Counted from the stretch's first letter, positions 10,702 to 23,833 are shown. The stretch is DNA of 64,000 nt from Doryteuthis pealeii (GCA_023376005.1 CM042147.1:118912912-118976911); one strand, 5' to 3'. Translations and numbers: made by a program. The notes: generated by a model from the letters alone, not told the origin.

Positions 10702-12806
10702 TAGCCATTCGTTTAAATAATTTGACACTTGTTTTATTTATTTATATATCTATTATTATTTATTTATTTTTGTGTTGTAAGAAATTTAAATTTTTGGTGG
10801 ATATTTTTGTAGTGTATTAAAAAAATAAGGTATAATCATTGTTTTCTTGTTTACATTGTAAATTTTGATTTTTTTTTTTGAATCGAAAAAGCACCTCGTT
10901 ACCCGCACCCGCACCCCTCCAAAAACAAAAACAAGAACAACCACCTAAAATCATTTTTAAAAAAATTAGTGAACGCTCTATTAATTTTATAAAACCGGTT
11001 TCCGAACAGAACTGGTAAAACAAAGTAAGTTTTGATCCTGTCGAGGGGTGGGATAAAAAGATAACAAAATGAATTAAATATGAAGTTAAATAAAAAAACA
11101 AAAACAAAAAACAAAACAAAACAACAAAAAACAAAACAAAACAAAGTCTCTTAGTCTTCCTTATGAAGGGGTTTATTGTTATCAAATATCTTTAGACAGG
11201 ATAACAGTAGAATTAATCTTAGAAAACAAAAATCTAAAGGAACACTCTAAAAACTGATTTTTCTTGGGGTTTTTTCTCCGGAAAATGTGCAAAATAGAGT
11301 GTAGTATTTTTGAATTTTTTTTACGGATTTATTCTTCGCTTAGAATTTTCTACGTTTTAAAATCTCCAGAAATCAGCAGTTCCCAATAATATTTATTTCA
11401 TCCTTCTACCACCAAGGTACCCTTCTTTTGCAAATATTATTTAATGTCACAGAAAGTATAGGAGTAATCCGCTAACCGGTTTGTGTTCGAGAAATAGCAT
11501 TTTCTTTACAATCACTCAATGTTTTGGTTTCGAAAACTACAAAGGTTTTCGGCAAAACACAGTAACTGACAACTTTATTGCTTTGTTGGTTTTATTATTT
11601 TATTGTCAAACGATTTCCTCTCCATCCCTAAAATTATTTACTAAGCTTACTTCGTTTGTGGCACAAGGCTAGTCCTGATTGATACATTTGATAATGCATT
11701 GACATAGTAGAGACAAAAGCCAAAACGTAGGTATTTTTACCAAAGTGCTTTAAATGCATTCACACCTGTCTAGCCGGCTACTCGAAACTAATAATAAGAA
11801 AATGCCGAAGAGAAGCAAACATCCTGCTGTGTTTTGTTTATGTTTTTTAACCTTGTGAAATCAAGTGCAAATTTTTCAACAAAATAGCTTTTAGATATTT
11901 TCTCAATAAGATTTCTCATATCCAATTCTTTCTTTTATATATTGTTCCTTTCTAAAACTTTCGGGTGGGATGGCATGATTATTTGTTCTATGGGAAAAGA
12001 AGATGAAAAGAAAACCCGATTCAAATTGTCGCGTGCTTCTTCTTTGTTTGTCATATTCATTCATTTGCAATGTCATAACTTTTTCTTTTACGCGAGAATA
12101 AATGGATATATTGATTCGACTGTACCGTTGTTTTGTTTTTCTTTTTATACATATTTTGAATATATATTTTTTTTTACTTTGCTTTTATTAAAAAAAAATA
12201 TTGCGTAAAAAGGCAAATTTAAAAAAGATTTATTGTCTTAAGCGTTTTTTTTTTTCAAGTTCATTTTTAAATTGATTTTATTTTTTACGCTTCTATTTAT
12301 TTTAAAACCCAGCTTTTTATACTTAATGTCAGAGGTAACCTCTAAATAATTTTCTGTAAATTAAAAAAAAAATGTCATGCTGGGTTTTGGGTTATTTTAC
12401 CAAGGTCAATGTAATTTTATCTAACCTTAATCCACCGCATTATTAACCTCTTCAGTTAGACAACCGACCGACCGACCGTGAAAAGTTGACTGAATAACCC
12501 GTCATTTAAAAAGTACAGTTTATGAAAACTAGGAAGAATCACTGGATTGGAGCAATGATATTTACATACACAAAGGATCTTCCAAAATTTAATCCACTAT
12601 AGGCTAGCTATTGTCATTAATTAGAGATAATAAATACGTAAACAATAGCGAGTCTAAGGTAGAGGTAAACGTCGGAAGATTGTTGTGCATGGGAACATCC
12701 TTGATCTACTAATCCCTCCAGGCCAAAAGATAAAGAAAAAAAAATGGATGCTGCTACTGTTAGACTCCTAAAAAAATCCAATGGTGGTATAATACAATTT
12801 GAAACT
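10702..12806. other. Unassigned AT-rich DNA
   Basis: Contains A-rich and T-rich homopolymer tracts and low-complexity open frames (such as 10817-11185 on the minus strand, rich in F and L). No conserved domain, RNA gene or repeat shared with the window is seen. Confidence 0.45.
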
Positions 12807-12906
12807 TAACAGCTTGTTTATTAAACAAGCTGGTACACCATTGTTAGTTCGATTCTCACAAAGTGCTCCATACTTCCGAGCCTTGTGCCACACAACTAAA
12901 CTCAGC
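12807..12906 (+). mobile_element. SINE-D fragment
   Basis: Matches the SINE-D copy at 51591-51712: CCATTGTTAGTTCGATTCTC (tRNA-like B box) followed by CTCCATACTTC and CCTTGTGCC. Confidence 0.7.
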
Positions 12907-12909
12907 TTA

Positions 12910-12992
12910 TGATGCTTGATAATTTGTATTATTTGGACTATTGCAGATAACAATAAAGATGAGGACAATTGTCCGAATAATACAAATAATAC
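12910..12992. mobile_element. Penelope-like foldback relic
   Basis: Both outer arms of the family seen whole at 26655-27033 are present (TATTATTTGGACTATTG and ACAATTGTCCGAATAATA), but the centre is deleted, leaving a short inverted repeat. Confidence 0.65.
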
Positions 12993-13117
12993 AAAAATGA
13001 ATTTTTTCAATATATTCAATTATACCAAACATTGTTTGAACTTCATCTTTCTTTGTATTTGATCCATTCTTCAGCCTTCCTCAGATGTGTAATCCTGGAT
13101 TACAATCCTGGATTACA

Positions 13118-13217
13118 ATAAAATTTTCAAGATAATATTAATTTTTCTGCAAGTTTCATTGTGTTAAATATAGAGGGGGGGTGGTAAATTTCACAGGGTT
13201 AAAATTGGTGGTACCTA
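13118..13217. mobile_element. TAGGTACCACC-family element end (reversed)
   Basis: About 100 bp match the reverse complement of 6880-6980 and finish at AAATTGGTGGTACCTA. Only this end is present. Confidence 0.7.
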
Positions 13218-13541
13218 GTAATCCACAAGAAAATAGCTTTATCGGAGTGTGTGTTTTTTGGTTACAAAATTGTTTTAGTTTGCTTTTTTCCCCTCTCAAG
13301 AAAAATACATTTTCTACATGGGAACACTTGATGAGGTCTTAGGATGGTTCAGCGAGTAAATGTATTAACACTCTCAAAAATAAACAATTGCTGGTATGTT
13401 AATGACTCTTATCAAAGTTGTAGACAGTTTACAGTGGTGGATTTTAGAAATAATAAAAAAAAAATAAAAATAAAAATAAATTACAGTTTTTTCTTATTTC
13501 AGAATAAGGGAATGTCAGAATTCAATTAAAACTCCATCATT

Positions 13542-13762
13542 GGTTATTTCCTATAACTCCAACCTAAAAAAGGGGAACCACTCTGAATGAATTTCATCTG
13601 TTAATTAATCTACCCATTATTTTCCCATTAAACTAACCCCAACACCCTAACCCTAACTCTAACCCGTCTTCTTTTTTTCCTAGTAGTCAATAAATAGATA
13701 AATAATTTATCAGTCAATCAGAGTGGTTTCCCTTTTTTAGGTTGGTGTTATAGGAAATAACC
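13542..13762. mobile_element. hAT-type MITE with exact 8-bp TSD
   Basis: TIRs of about 45 bp begin GGTTATTTCCTATAACTCC, flanked by CCATCATT at 13534-13541 and 13763-13770. Internal CCCTAACCCTAACTCTAACC looks telomeric but is short and internal. The element split a copy of the SINE-F repeat, whose right part resumes at 13771. Confidence 0.85.
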
Positions 13763-13770
13763 CCATCATT

Positions 13771-13845
13771 AACCATTACTCCCACATTCGCCCTGACCCA
13801 AAGGGTAGTATGGTTAGGGTCACATCTGTGGGTGAAATTGGTCTA
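13771..13845 (+). repeat. SINE-F fragment
   Basis: CATTACTCCCACATTCGCCC...GGTAGTATGGTTAGGGTC matches the same stretch at 20410-20480 and 29240-29310. Confidence 0.55.
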
Positions 13846-14089
13846 TTAAAAATTATTCATATTTTGATAGGACCATGTGCAAAAAAAAAACAACAAAAAA
13901 AACTCTTAAACAACTACACAAAAAATATAGATATGAATCTACACTGATCCGTCATAGAATAACCATAGATGGGTTGATATTCATTAAAATAATTAAGTAG
14001 TTACCAAAATAATGAATTGGTAATCAAACAATTTTGATCACTTACTAAGCAGGATTAAAAAAAAGAAAATAATTACAGGTTTCACTTAC

Positions 14090-14162
14090 AAATGGTTCTC
14101 TCCCTGCGATGGTCTCTAGTAGATCCATGGGTAAGAAAGGGTTGACAATTCCTGATTTTAAG
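14090..14162 (-). CDS. Candidate internal exon, unrecognised gene
   Basis: On the minus strand, TTGTTAG precedes a 73-nt open segment that ends at TTT|GTAAGTG, a near-consensus donor. One leading base and 24 codons read LKSGIVNPFLPMDLLETIAG then REPF, with convincing protein-like composition. The sequence is not part of any repeat in the window. Its entry phase matches that left by the candidate exon at 26609. I cannot name the protein. Confidence 0.4.
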
Positions 14163-14241
14163 CTAACAACCAGTTCTCGGAACTAATGGAAATGACAAAA
14201 ATAGGGTTTTAAAAAACTGGTGTGAATGACTGAACCCATCA

Positions 14242-14243
<2 letters not shown>

Positions 14244-14282
<39 letters not shown>

Positions 14283-14426
14283 ATCACTCCTACACTTAAA
14301 AGAAAAATTAAATTTCTTAATTTGATGATTTAGAGAGATATAGGGAAATGTCATTTTGAATATTGGAAATGCTGGTTTATGATGATCAAATTGATGAGCC
14401 TGTTTAAATTCCTCAAACTTCTGATT

Positions 14427-14464
<38 letters not shown>
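14244..14464. repeat. (GT/TA)n and (CA)n microsatellites
   Basis: GTGTGTGT passes into a TA run (14244-14282), and a CA run occupies 14430-14464. The open frame across them is repeat-derived. Confidence 0.9.
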
Positions 14465-14466
<2 letters not shown>

Positions 14467-14469
14467 TGT

Positions 14470-14588
14470 AAGTAAAGAAATAACAAAAGACTTAGAGATT
14501 TAGCATTATAGTCTATTTCAGGGAGCTTAGACAAATTGTCTAACTCCTCCCAACTCATTAGATGCGAATGATGAATTCTTTATTACTT
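14470..14588. repeat. Palindromic element truncated by the assembly gap
   Basis: About 95 bp match the reverse complement of 24334-24430, one arm of a palindrome (GCATTATAGTCTATTTCAGG...). The gap begins about 25 bp past the expected centre. Confidence 0.75.
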
Positions 14589-14688
14589 NNNNNNNNNNNN
14601 NNNNNNNNNNNNNNNNNNNNNNNNNNNNNNNNNNNNNNNNNNNNNNNNNNNNNNNNNNNNNNNNNNNNNNNNNNNNNNNNNNNNNNNN
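14589..14688. other. Assembly gap (100 N)
   Basis: Exactly 100 N, the usual placeholder for a gap of unknown size. Confidence 0.99.
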
Positions 14689-15133
14689 AAGATCATATAT
14701 ATATATATATATATGTCGTAAAAAACCCTTTATATATTTATTTGTTATCATATTATATATACAGCTATTTATATTGAGACACCCTCTACATATAATGCTG
14801 CACTTTGTGACCACCATTTTTCAGCAAAAGCTGAAACACTAACCATCCCACACTATAGGTATATACTATATATTATTAATATAGTATATATAATATATAT
14901 ATATAGAGAGAAATGCGAAATAATTCTGACGGCTATAAATATTAAATTATGGATAAATATATCAGAGGACGTTATTTTTTATATATGATAATAAGCCTAC
15001 CTCATTTTAAAATTAAAAATTTATTTTATGATTAAATCATCCTGAAAGATGGTTTGACAAAAGACCTTGAAATTTATCATATATAAAAATTGTAATCCTC
15101 CTTGAATATACTATATTATATCATACATATTAT

Positions 15134-15465
15134 TGGAAGCGCCGCTGGCATGTAATGGTAAAGTCATGGCGTATGAGACTCGTCGTCCCCGAGGTTCAAA
15201 TCTACTGGACGTGCGGTAATTGCATATTTCACTAACGCTAATACCCTTGCGGAATAAGGTATTGAATCCTACTCTCCCTCCAGCTTATGAGGTAAATTAG
15301 TAGGGCAGACTGGGCTCTTTAACCTTGTTTCAGGCAACTGAGAGAATACATAGAGAAGGAAAACTCTGGAATTTCGCGAAAACTCGGGCTGAACTCCGCT
15401 TATAGAAATTGACCTTGTGTCGCACCACTGCTCGTGCGGAGGAGGCGGTTGGTAATATTATATAT
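15134..15465 (+). mobile_element. SINE-B copy (tRNA-derived), indel-rich
   Basis: The head has GTAATGGTAAAGTCATGG (A-box region) and GAGGTTCAAATCTACTGG (B box), followed by the GGGCAGACTGGGCTCTTTAA body. It ends in a TA microsatellite. Compared with 19489 and 39327 it carries many single-base insertions. Confidence 0.85.
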
Positions 15466-15747
15466 ATATAATATAAATATATATTTTCATTTTATATTCA
15501 CAAACCCACCCACACATATAACTTTTTGATGATTAGTGTTTAAAGAATAAAACTAATGGACAAAATAAAACTATATTTTTTAAAAAATCAACCTGGGTTC
15601 TTATGAACCATAAGTTATACCGCTTACTTAGCTTATTGGTAAGTCTAGCACTTTATGAGCGTGAATAAACATTGAAATATTTCAACCCAAGTTAGTCATG
15701 GTTTATATAGTTTCTGTAACAATTCATTACTTTACACGACAATAATA

Positions 15748-16334
15748 GACCTAAGTATCCCATACGCGCACCGCCAAAATCAACTAATGAAAAGGTCAAC
15801 CATTTTAACTCATTACGGTAACTCTCCGCTTCCAAACTGTGTGTGTGTAGAACAAATGATTTACATTAGAAGTTTATAGAGATTGTGTTAGACTTTTTAT
15901 TACGTTAGTCAGGTATGGTGGTACATGTAATCAAATTAAAATTCAATAGCAAATCTTTTTTTAAATTGATACTTTTTAATCAGAAGTTTATGAGTGTTTT
16001 TCAACACTTGTTGATAAATTAAAAAAAGAGGAAAAGTTTTTATATTAAAATAGTTTATCTTAATCAGAAGATAGAAATGCAATTTATGTTTATTTAAATA
16101 AAAATACAGTTTTTATTTTTCGCAAAATATTTTTATATTTATTAAAATAAAAGGATTGCTGTTCAGAAATCAGTATCACAAAATTTTTTTTGTCCGATAC
16201 AATAGTAAGTTAAAAAAATCTTGTTCATTTTTTCTCAAATATTTGAAAGTCAACTTACGGTGATGAGTTTAAAATATGAAACCTTTTTCATAAGTTGTCA
16301 TGATTGGCGGTGCCTATTGGTGATACTTCGCTCC
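15748..16334. mobile_element. Foldback MITE, same family as 40613-41140
   Basis: Termini GACCTAAGTATCC and GATACTTCGCTCC, with about 70-bp complementary arms. The interior aligns with 40613-41140. Dispersed single-base insertions blur the arms. Confidence 0.7.
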
Positions 16335-16752
16335 AATAAAGTTTTTCATTTTTTTTGTAATAACTGACCCTTCATTCTTAATAGATGATTTGTTTGTCTT
16401 TTAAGCCCATGTTTTTCATTGCTTCCTTTTGTTTTATTATTCTTTTATTTTCTTTCCTATTAAAAAAAAAAATAATACAGTAATCAAAGCGTCCAAATAG
16501 TCTCCAGCATTCTCCAGGAGTCCACATTAAGTCTTTACATACAAGACTTTCACGCCTCCTCATTCCAACTACAACCATCTATCTGTCAGTCTAACTGCAA
16601 CTTTGTCTCGATACAGCAAAAACCGATCGAACAAACCGACCAGATGAGTCTACATGATAATACAGAACATAATCCAAATTGGTCTAAGCAGGCGGATATC
16701 GGAAACACAAGACATCGGGACTCTTAACTTCCTCTTTATGTAAGTAAGTGTC

Positions 16753-17203
16753 AGTAAATCTGAAACATTAGCTTATCATACAATGCAGGCAATCCTCCCC
16801 TTATTTGTTTACACTTTGGGAAGCCTTATGCTTTGGTCGGGCCCATTTCATTTCACCGCAAATCTACACTGAAAATACAATTTGTTTGAAATCGATGCAA
16901 CTGCATGTTTTACACATGAAACAATCACATAAGATCTAATGATGTGTCTCTTAATTGTGCTTGCGCATTTATTTGAAATGAACTTAACTTGTTATTTTAA
17001 GAACACATCTTTATGATATTTTCGTGTTAAAAACATGCAGTTGTATTGATTTTGAACAAAATATTGTATTCCAGTGTAGAATCTTACGGTGAAATGAATA
17101 TGACGACACAAAACATAAGGCTTCCTCAAGGTGATCAAGCGCACAAGGGCAGGTTTACTTCTCAGCTCTTCATATCGTGTATGGCTAATCGTTCAGACTA
17201 CCA
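16753..17203. mobile_element. P1 MITE (hAT-type), indel-rich copy
   Basis: Full-length P1 from GTAAATCTGAAACATTAGC to GTTCAGACTACC. It is 451 bp against 402 bp at 46792, the extra length being scattered one-base and two-base insertions. Confidence 0.8.
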
Positions 17204-19214
17204 CTATAAGTGATTAGGCTCTTACAAAAATATATAACACAATAATATAATATATATATATAATAACGGATCTATTTTATGAAGGAGTTGTTTGTACATG
17301 TATAAATACAGACTAAACTCCAGCGGCCATATAAAATGGTAAATGCAACTGGGAGTCAGTTGTGTATTTGTTTACACAGAGACTCGATCTCAGTGAACTA
17401 TTAATTTCTTCGACTCCAACTACGGGCAATCTCCACAAGCCCTGGGTTGTAGAAGGTGAAGGAGTACATTAGCTGTCTATGTTTTTGTATAGCTCAAGTT
17501 TGTCTTATAAAATTTTCTATGATGTTTAAATTATCCATGAAATGTCTGTCTAATTGTCTATACAAAATACTCACATAAAACCTCTGTAAGACAATTATTC
17601 TTTGTTGTGTTTAGTATTATTGTCTTTTCAGCCCACTGACTTTACTGCTACGTCCACCACGCATTTAACTTTAGATCATTTTTCTGTTATTTTACTAAAA
17701 AAAAGAAAGAAGTTTTGATGTTAAAAAACCAAAACAAACTATTTTCTGAATTTTTACTTCTTTGACTTTAAAAAGTTTGTTTTCGCCATATGTTTTTGGG
17801 CAGCCAGTTTATATGTTGAGTATTGGGAAATGAGAGAGAAATAAAAAAACAAGGAATTGTCACGAGGTCAGGAAGTAAAACAATATTACAAATGATTGAT
17901 TCTGTTAAAATATATATATACTAATATTGTTTTATGTTATAAGAGCTCTAGTATTTGAGTTTTTGTGTTTATTTTTTCTTTGTTGCAGAATCGTGGTGTA
18001 TTTTCCGTTAGATAATACTTTTCGTCGGTAATTAGAGGGGCGGGCATGAATGTAATTTAGAGTGTTTGAATGGGGAAATGCTATTAAGAAATGTGTAGGA
18101 GATGACATGACTTTCTTACTACAAAATAATCTTTTTTATGTTTTCCTGTGAAGGTGTTTTTTCTGTAAATGTAAATTCGCATTGTTTATAACAAAATATT
18201 TTTAATCTTCATCTCAAAATATTGTTGATGCTTATTCAAAATGGTCCAAATCGTAAACCAGTGCTCCAGCGCTCGGAACAGAGGTTTATCATATGGGCCT
18301 ATCCTGCACCCTGAAACTGTCAAGAAGCCATGAATAGAAAGTTTACAGAAAGACATCAGAATGTGTAACTGTACAGAGAAGCATGTTTCACATGGGTTCT
18401 GCAACTATGAGCCTGTGGTCGAAAAGACACGTTCATGGTAAGTGGAAACACGACTCCTCTTGTGGTAAGGAAAAACCTTTCTGGGCACAGAGTGTCAGTA
18501 AAATGGTGGTGACAGTTTTTGAGACCTGAAAGGACCATGTCATATATTATTATTTTCTTGAAAAGGCATGCACTGCTTTGTGAACAGTTTTAGACGTTGT
18601 GTCCCATGCGTTTATAACAAAATCGCTAAAAAAAAAAGAAAACCCCCAAAACTATCACCATCAGTTGAATCAGGCAGTCATAGGAAAAATCATTTTTTGA
18701 AGAATGTTAAACAAAGCTTTGTTATAAAAAAATGCTTCAAACACACTTGTTGCCATTTAAAATCGTTGAGATGATGATATTTAAGCCTACTTAGCTGATT
18801 AATATATTTTTTTTTTACAGTCCAATATCAATCTAACGTTTGCCTAAAGAAGAGCCACTTTAGGTCTTAATTTGTGAAAGCATGTGCCAGAATTGCATAG
18901 GTTCGGATTTGACTCACTGGTCTATCCGTGCAAGAGTAGCAAGAGCATGTGTAATGCTTATTTGTGGCGTCCAAAAAACTCTGGGACCTGACGTAGGTAT
19001 TGGTGCTCAACCTCCCAAAAAAAGAAAAACCAACAAAAAGGGGGGATTAGACTTCCCTTGCTGTTCAGTTATTACCAACAATAAACACTCTCCACTGATT
19101 TACTATCTTACTTGCCCATATTTATACCATATAAGATGTATGTGAGGTGAGGGATAATATTTAGTTCTTGTGTGTCATTTCGCAACCCAAACCAATTGGG
19201 CTGAAAAATCTGGA
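17204..19214. other. Mostly unique AT-rich DNA
   Basis: No repeat family of the window is present. One exon-like segment lies at 17989-18031. Minus-strand open frames at 18186-18538 are not recognisable proteins. Confidence 0.4.
17989..18031 (+). CDS. Possible terminal exon, unrecognised
   Basis: A strong acceptor (TTTTTTCTTTGTTGCAG) is followed, after one base, by IVVYFPLDNTFRR and a TAA stop. The short peptide looks like a plausible C-terminus, but it is too short to identify and no upstream exon was linked to it. Confidence 0.2.
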
Positions 19215-19475
19215 AAAATTAAGGACCGGTTTAGCTCAGTCGGTAGAGAGGACTAGGAACCACAAGATTCTGGGTTGATACTGGCTCTCACCAACTCAGC
19301 ATATGAGTAGCACAGGATCTGTGTAGTAAAATGAGGAGCTGTGGGTAGGTGTGTCGTAATCCGCCTCAGATGCCAAAACTATCTCCTTGGTCTAGCACAG
19401 CTGAAAAAGGTGAATAGACTCCCTCGTCTGGCCTTAATACAGAGTTTTAAGTCACCCCGACAACATTACTTACTT
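19215..19475 (+). mobile_element. SINE-A copy (tRNA-derived)
   Basis: GGTTTAGCTCAGTCGGTAGA is an intact A-box region and GGGTTGATACTGG the B box. The body and the CTAGC...GACTCCCTCG tail follow the family. The tRNA-like part is embedded in the SINE and is not a tRNA gene. Confidence 0.9.
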
Positions 19476-19488
19476 ATACACAAATTAT

Positions 19489-19790
19489 GTAGGAAGCACG
19501 TGGTGTAATGGTTAAAGTCATGGGAAATGGACTCGTCGGCCCGAGATTCAAATCCTGGATGTGGTAATTGCTTTTCACTAGCGCTAATACCCTTGAGAAA
19601 GGCATGAATCCTACTCTCACTCCAGCTATGGATAAATAGTAGGGCAGACTGGGCTCTTTAACCCCTGTCTTAGGCAACCAGTCTAGGAGAAGAAAACTCT
19701 GAATTCAAAACCTGTTGAACTCCGCTTAAGAAATTGACCTTGTGTCACATTCCTGCTTGTGTGGAGGGTTGGGTAAATATATATACAAAA
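19489..19790 (+). mobile_element. SINE-B copy (tRNA-derived)
   Basis: GTGGTGTAATGGTTAAAGTC (A box) and GAGATTCAAATCC (B box), then the conserved body and the TGGAGGGTTGGGTAAATA end passing into TATATA. It lies 14 bp after SINE-A in the same orientation. Confidence 0.9.
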
Positions 19791-20365
19791 TTATGGTATG
19801 TTGGATTTTTTTTTTTTAGCAATTTGAAAATTGTATGTTGGATTTTTATGGTAAAACTTATAAAATTGCTGTTATGAATATTGATAAAATCATTGTATTT
19901 GACATTAACTCTTTTTTTTTCAATGTGCTTTTTTCAATGTTTAAAAAACAAAACAGAAAAAAACAATTGTGTGTCTTTTTAAAATGTTTCTTTTGACGTT
20001 TTGAACATCTTGTTTTTCATGCATCAGAAAGAAGAAAGAGACAGTAAAAAACAAAACACGGTAAAAACTTTTGCAGCTGCTGCTGCTGCTGCTGTATCAC
20101 TGCTTTCTTTTATCGAACAAGCTGACCAGACAATATTTAAAAAAAAAAAAAAAAATTAATTAGCTTTAGATTCATGACACACCACATAAAAAAAAGAAAA
20201 AAAAAAAGAAGTAAAACCTATTTTGTTTTCTTTTTTTTCTTCTTACTCCTATTCTCTTTTGTTTGTCCCCCCCCACACTTACTCCTTTTGTCACATTTAT
20301 CATCCCTCCTTTTTTGTTTGTTCCCCACCCAACATCCTTTTTTTCTTCTGTTCACTCTTCATCTG

Positions 20366-20490
20366 ATGGTGAGGCTCCAGTTCTTAAGCTCTAGGGAGTG
20401 TGGAGTACTCCTTCATTGCCATTACTCCCAAGTCCACTCTGACCTGGCATGGTAGTACCTGTTAGGGTCCCACCTGTGAGTCAAATGTGA
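20366..20490 (+). repeat. SINE-F fragment
   Basis: GATGGTGAGGCTCCAG... through GGTAGTACCTGTTAGGGTCC matches 29188-29310. The LINE-type tail of that copy is missing here. Confidence 0.6.
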
Positions 20491-21941
20491 AAATTTAATA
20501 TTTGATAGAAATATGTGAAACTGTATAACTACAAATTATTTGTATTAAATAGAAATACTTCATATCATAACAAACATGATTATTATAAACAAATAAAATG
20601 TAATTTGAAAAAAAAACAAACATTGAAAATATGAATGGTTATGATTATAATCAAACCTTTTAAATAATAAACCAATTTCAGCATTAGATAACCCATAAGG
20701 AGTTGATATGGCATTAAAAAGTACCCCAAACCCTCATATCGCGACTCCTACTTCGTCACTCATATCTTTTCCAAAGTGTATGAACGACTTTTCGTCTCAC
20801 GTAGTCTAACTCCCTCTGGCATAGAATAACAAACACTGTAGATAAGGTAATCTCTTTATTCCTTTCACCAGAAAGTGTAAAAAACTGTTCTCTTTAAGGA
20901 AGAACACAGAAAAGGAATTGAACGCGTGTGGATAAGGCCTTGAATTTACCGCTGAATAATAGTAGCGGAAAAGGGCAGTGAAAATGCAAGATTAGTCCCG
21001 TTTAGAAAATACACAGTTGGTCTAAGGGACGTAACTCTTAACGCAGAAACGTAAATTACAGACCGAGACACCTCATCATCATGTCTGTTACCCCATTTCT
21101 TGTTTTTTTAAAAAATTTCTTCTCTCTTTCTGTTCCTTTCAAAGTTTTTTTTTGTTTGTTCAAAACTTAAAAAAAAAAAGAAGAAATGTTTATATTAAAC
21201 CCTATACTGATTACTATTGTATATGTCCAGCCTCTCTTGTGGGTAGTGAGTGTATACACACAATGTATGTGTGTGTGTTTGTCCTTGTATCTTTATACAT
21301 GGACAGAGCAGCCTTGTACTATTGCTTTCATAAAAGCATTTTTATGCATTGCAAAGTATTTTTAGTTTTAGTTTCCAAATGGATGGATTAACAGCTTTTT
21401 GTCAGTTTTGCCACAGCTCAGGTCTTCATCGTGTATTTCTTTAAATGCTTTTTCAACAAATAATTTTTTCTTTCTTTTTAATCAACCTTTCCTTCAAGCA
21501 TTCCTAGTCTGATGAATGATGTAAATTCATAGTCATTCTCTTCTGACAGTTTTTTTTCTACCTCCAACATGTGGAGAGTGTCTTTAAATTTCTCTTAACT
21601 GGTGATAAGCCATGCTATGAGGGAATGGATGGTTATATACATACATACATATATATATATATATGAATGAATAAATGAGTTTGCAAATTCATTAAACCAA
21701 TGATCCAAGCCTTCTGTTGAATATATATAATGTTTTTTGGTCATTCTTCATATGGTACCATATTGTGACAGACTTTAAAAAAATTATTTTAGTAATAATT
21801 TTGTTCTTTTTGTTAATCAAATACATTTCTTTTCATATTTGTCATTTTTTTTAATTTGTTAAATTTGCTTTTTGAATCCATAAAAATTGGTTGCTTTTTT
21901 TACTTGTATATTTATAAGAAAATTATTTTATAAATACATTT
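20491..21941. other. Unassigned AT-rich DNA
   Basis: No conserved gene or repeat of the window is recognised. There is a short TACA/TATA run at 21636-21662. Confidence 0.4.
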
Positions 21942-22966
21942 GGTAATCTGAACATTAGCGACATAAATGAGAATAACCTCCCCTTGTTTCTTCACTTTGA
22001 GGAAGCCATATGTTTGGTCGGCCATTTTCATTTCACCGTAAATCAATACAACTGCATGTTTTAGCATGAAAATATCATAAATTGTTTCTTAATAACAATT
22101 AAGTTCATTCAAATGATGCACAAGCACAATTAAGAACACATTTTATGATATTTTTTTGTGTTAAAACATGCAGTTATATTGATTCAAACAAATTCGTTTT
22201 TTCAGTGTAGATTTACGATGAAATGAAAATAGCCGACCAAAACAATATAGCTTCCTCAAAGTGAAATAAACAAGGGAGGTTACCCTCATTATGTAGCTAA
22301 TGTTCAGACAGGGTTCCCCACGCGTCCTGGTAAACCTGGAAAATGAAATGTACATTTCCATTACTGGAAAAATGGGGGGGGGGTGTAAAAAATCCTGGAA
22401 AATTTTCGTAATTTGTCCTGGAAAATTTGAATTATCTGAGACAAAATTAATGTTATTATTACAGTAAACAAATGTGTTGTGAGGTGTGGTTTCGTGTTCC
22501 TTGTTGCAGCAGTATTTCTTCGAGCTTAATCTTAGCTCTGGGCTCATCTTCTCGTAGCTCATTCCGCTAGTCCCCTCAACTGTCTCTATATATCTCCTGC
22601 AGTAATACACATATGTAAATGAGATAACACGCCATTGGCTATCTCACTACACAAATATAACTAGTAAAATAACAAGGACTGCGTTTTTTGGTTTTTATTT
22701 TTAACGCTCGCCGAATCTACGCAAGATTTCCCAAATTATTCATGAATATTCATTAAACAGTAAAAATGCTTCTGATTGGGTGGGTACTTGTTGATTTCAT
22801 TCAATGAAGTTTCTCTATCATGTAGCGATATTTTGATTTATTTTTATGTGACACTAAACAAACATGAAACAAGACAAGAATTAGTCAGTCAGACTACTTT
22901 AAAGATTATTAAAAATGTCCTGGAAAATGATTTCCTAAAATGAGTGGGAACCCTGTTCAGATTACC
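21942..22966. mobile_element. P1 MITE with 8-bp TSD, split by another element
   Basis: P1 runs from 21942 to 22308 and ends at 22966, flanked by ATACATTT on both sides (exact 8 bp). Its right terminus is interrupted at 22309-22955. Confidence 0.85.
22309..22955. mobile_element. hAT-like element nested in P1
   Basis: TIRs CAGGGTTCCC / GGGAACCCTG bound 647 bp with repeated TCCTGGAAAA blocks near both ends. The flanks TTCAGA / TTCAGA rejoin to the unbroken P1 terminus GTTCAGATTACC. The six-base repeat is shorter than the usual eight for hAT. No transposase is encoded. Confidence 0.75.
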
Positions 22967-23054
22967 ATACATTTTATAAAGAATCACAGAAATTGAAAAA
23001 GAGAAAACAAACTTTCATACAAAAGTTTAGATTAACTATTTATCTGAATTTTTT

Positions 23055-23150
23055 AAATGAGGCTTGATGATTTTTATTATTTGATTTATCATCCTTATCT
23101 TTTGAAAGATGAGGACAATAGTCTGAATAATCCAAATAATTTAAATTAAC
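23055..23150. mobile_element. Penelope-like foldback relic
   Basis: GAGGCTTGATGATT, then GATGAGGACAATAGTCTG, correspond to the outer arms of 26655-27033 with the centre lost. Confidence 0.5.
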
Positions 23151-23393
23151 TGACTGATATAAAATTAAAATAACAATGACAATATAATCTTTAAATTGCC
23201 CCAAATAATGAAAGTCTTTTAAAGATATGGTATCCATGTGGAAATAGCCAGTTTGGAAACAAACAAATCAAGATATACTGTTTATAATTTTAAGAAGAAT
23301 TTTTATCATTCTAAGTTATTTGAACTATTGATTTCATTCTTTGTTTTGCTTTTGTTATATATATATATACATATATATGATTTCCGTGTGCAG

Positions 23394-23656
23394 TGTTTCA
23401 GCTGTGTAATGTGACATACCTCGATTGTTTCCTAAGTATGTTCCCAAATGTTTTGGCTTTTTCAAAAGTTGAATTTTCAGAGAAAGTTAAATCTTCTATG
23501 GAAGATTCTAGGAAATTTTTTTATTTAATCAGGAAAAATGTGGTGGGAAGGTCTGAAAACTTTTGGAATACTGTTTGGAATAACTTTTACACAGCTGAAA
23601 CACAGTGCATGGAAATCACCTCAATCAACAACTCACACATTTCCAAACTGAAAAAG

Positions 23657-23660
<4 letters not shown>
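23394..23660 (+). CDS. Possible coding exon, unrecognised
   Basis: After CGTGTGCAG (acceptor-like) an 88-codon open segment reads with balanced composition, including SEKVKSSMEDSRKFFYLIRK and a W-rich stretch, then runs into a TA microsatellite that supplies a meaningless tail. No donor or bona fide stop is seen before the microsatellite. It could be an exon cut off by repeat growth, or chance. Confidence 0.25.
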
Positions 23661-23702
<42 letters not shown>

Positions 23703-23833
23703 GATGAAATCAAAATATTGGCAATATTAGCAATACAAAAGTTGTCAAATAAATTCAATTTAACAAAATATTTATTTTTCATACCATTTTATCTATACAT
23801 ATACAATCAGATTCATTTCCTTACTCTTACCTA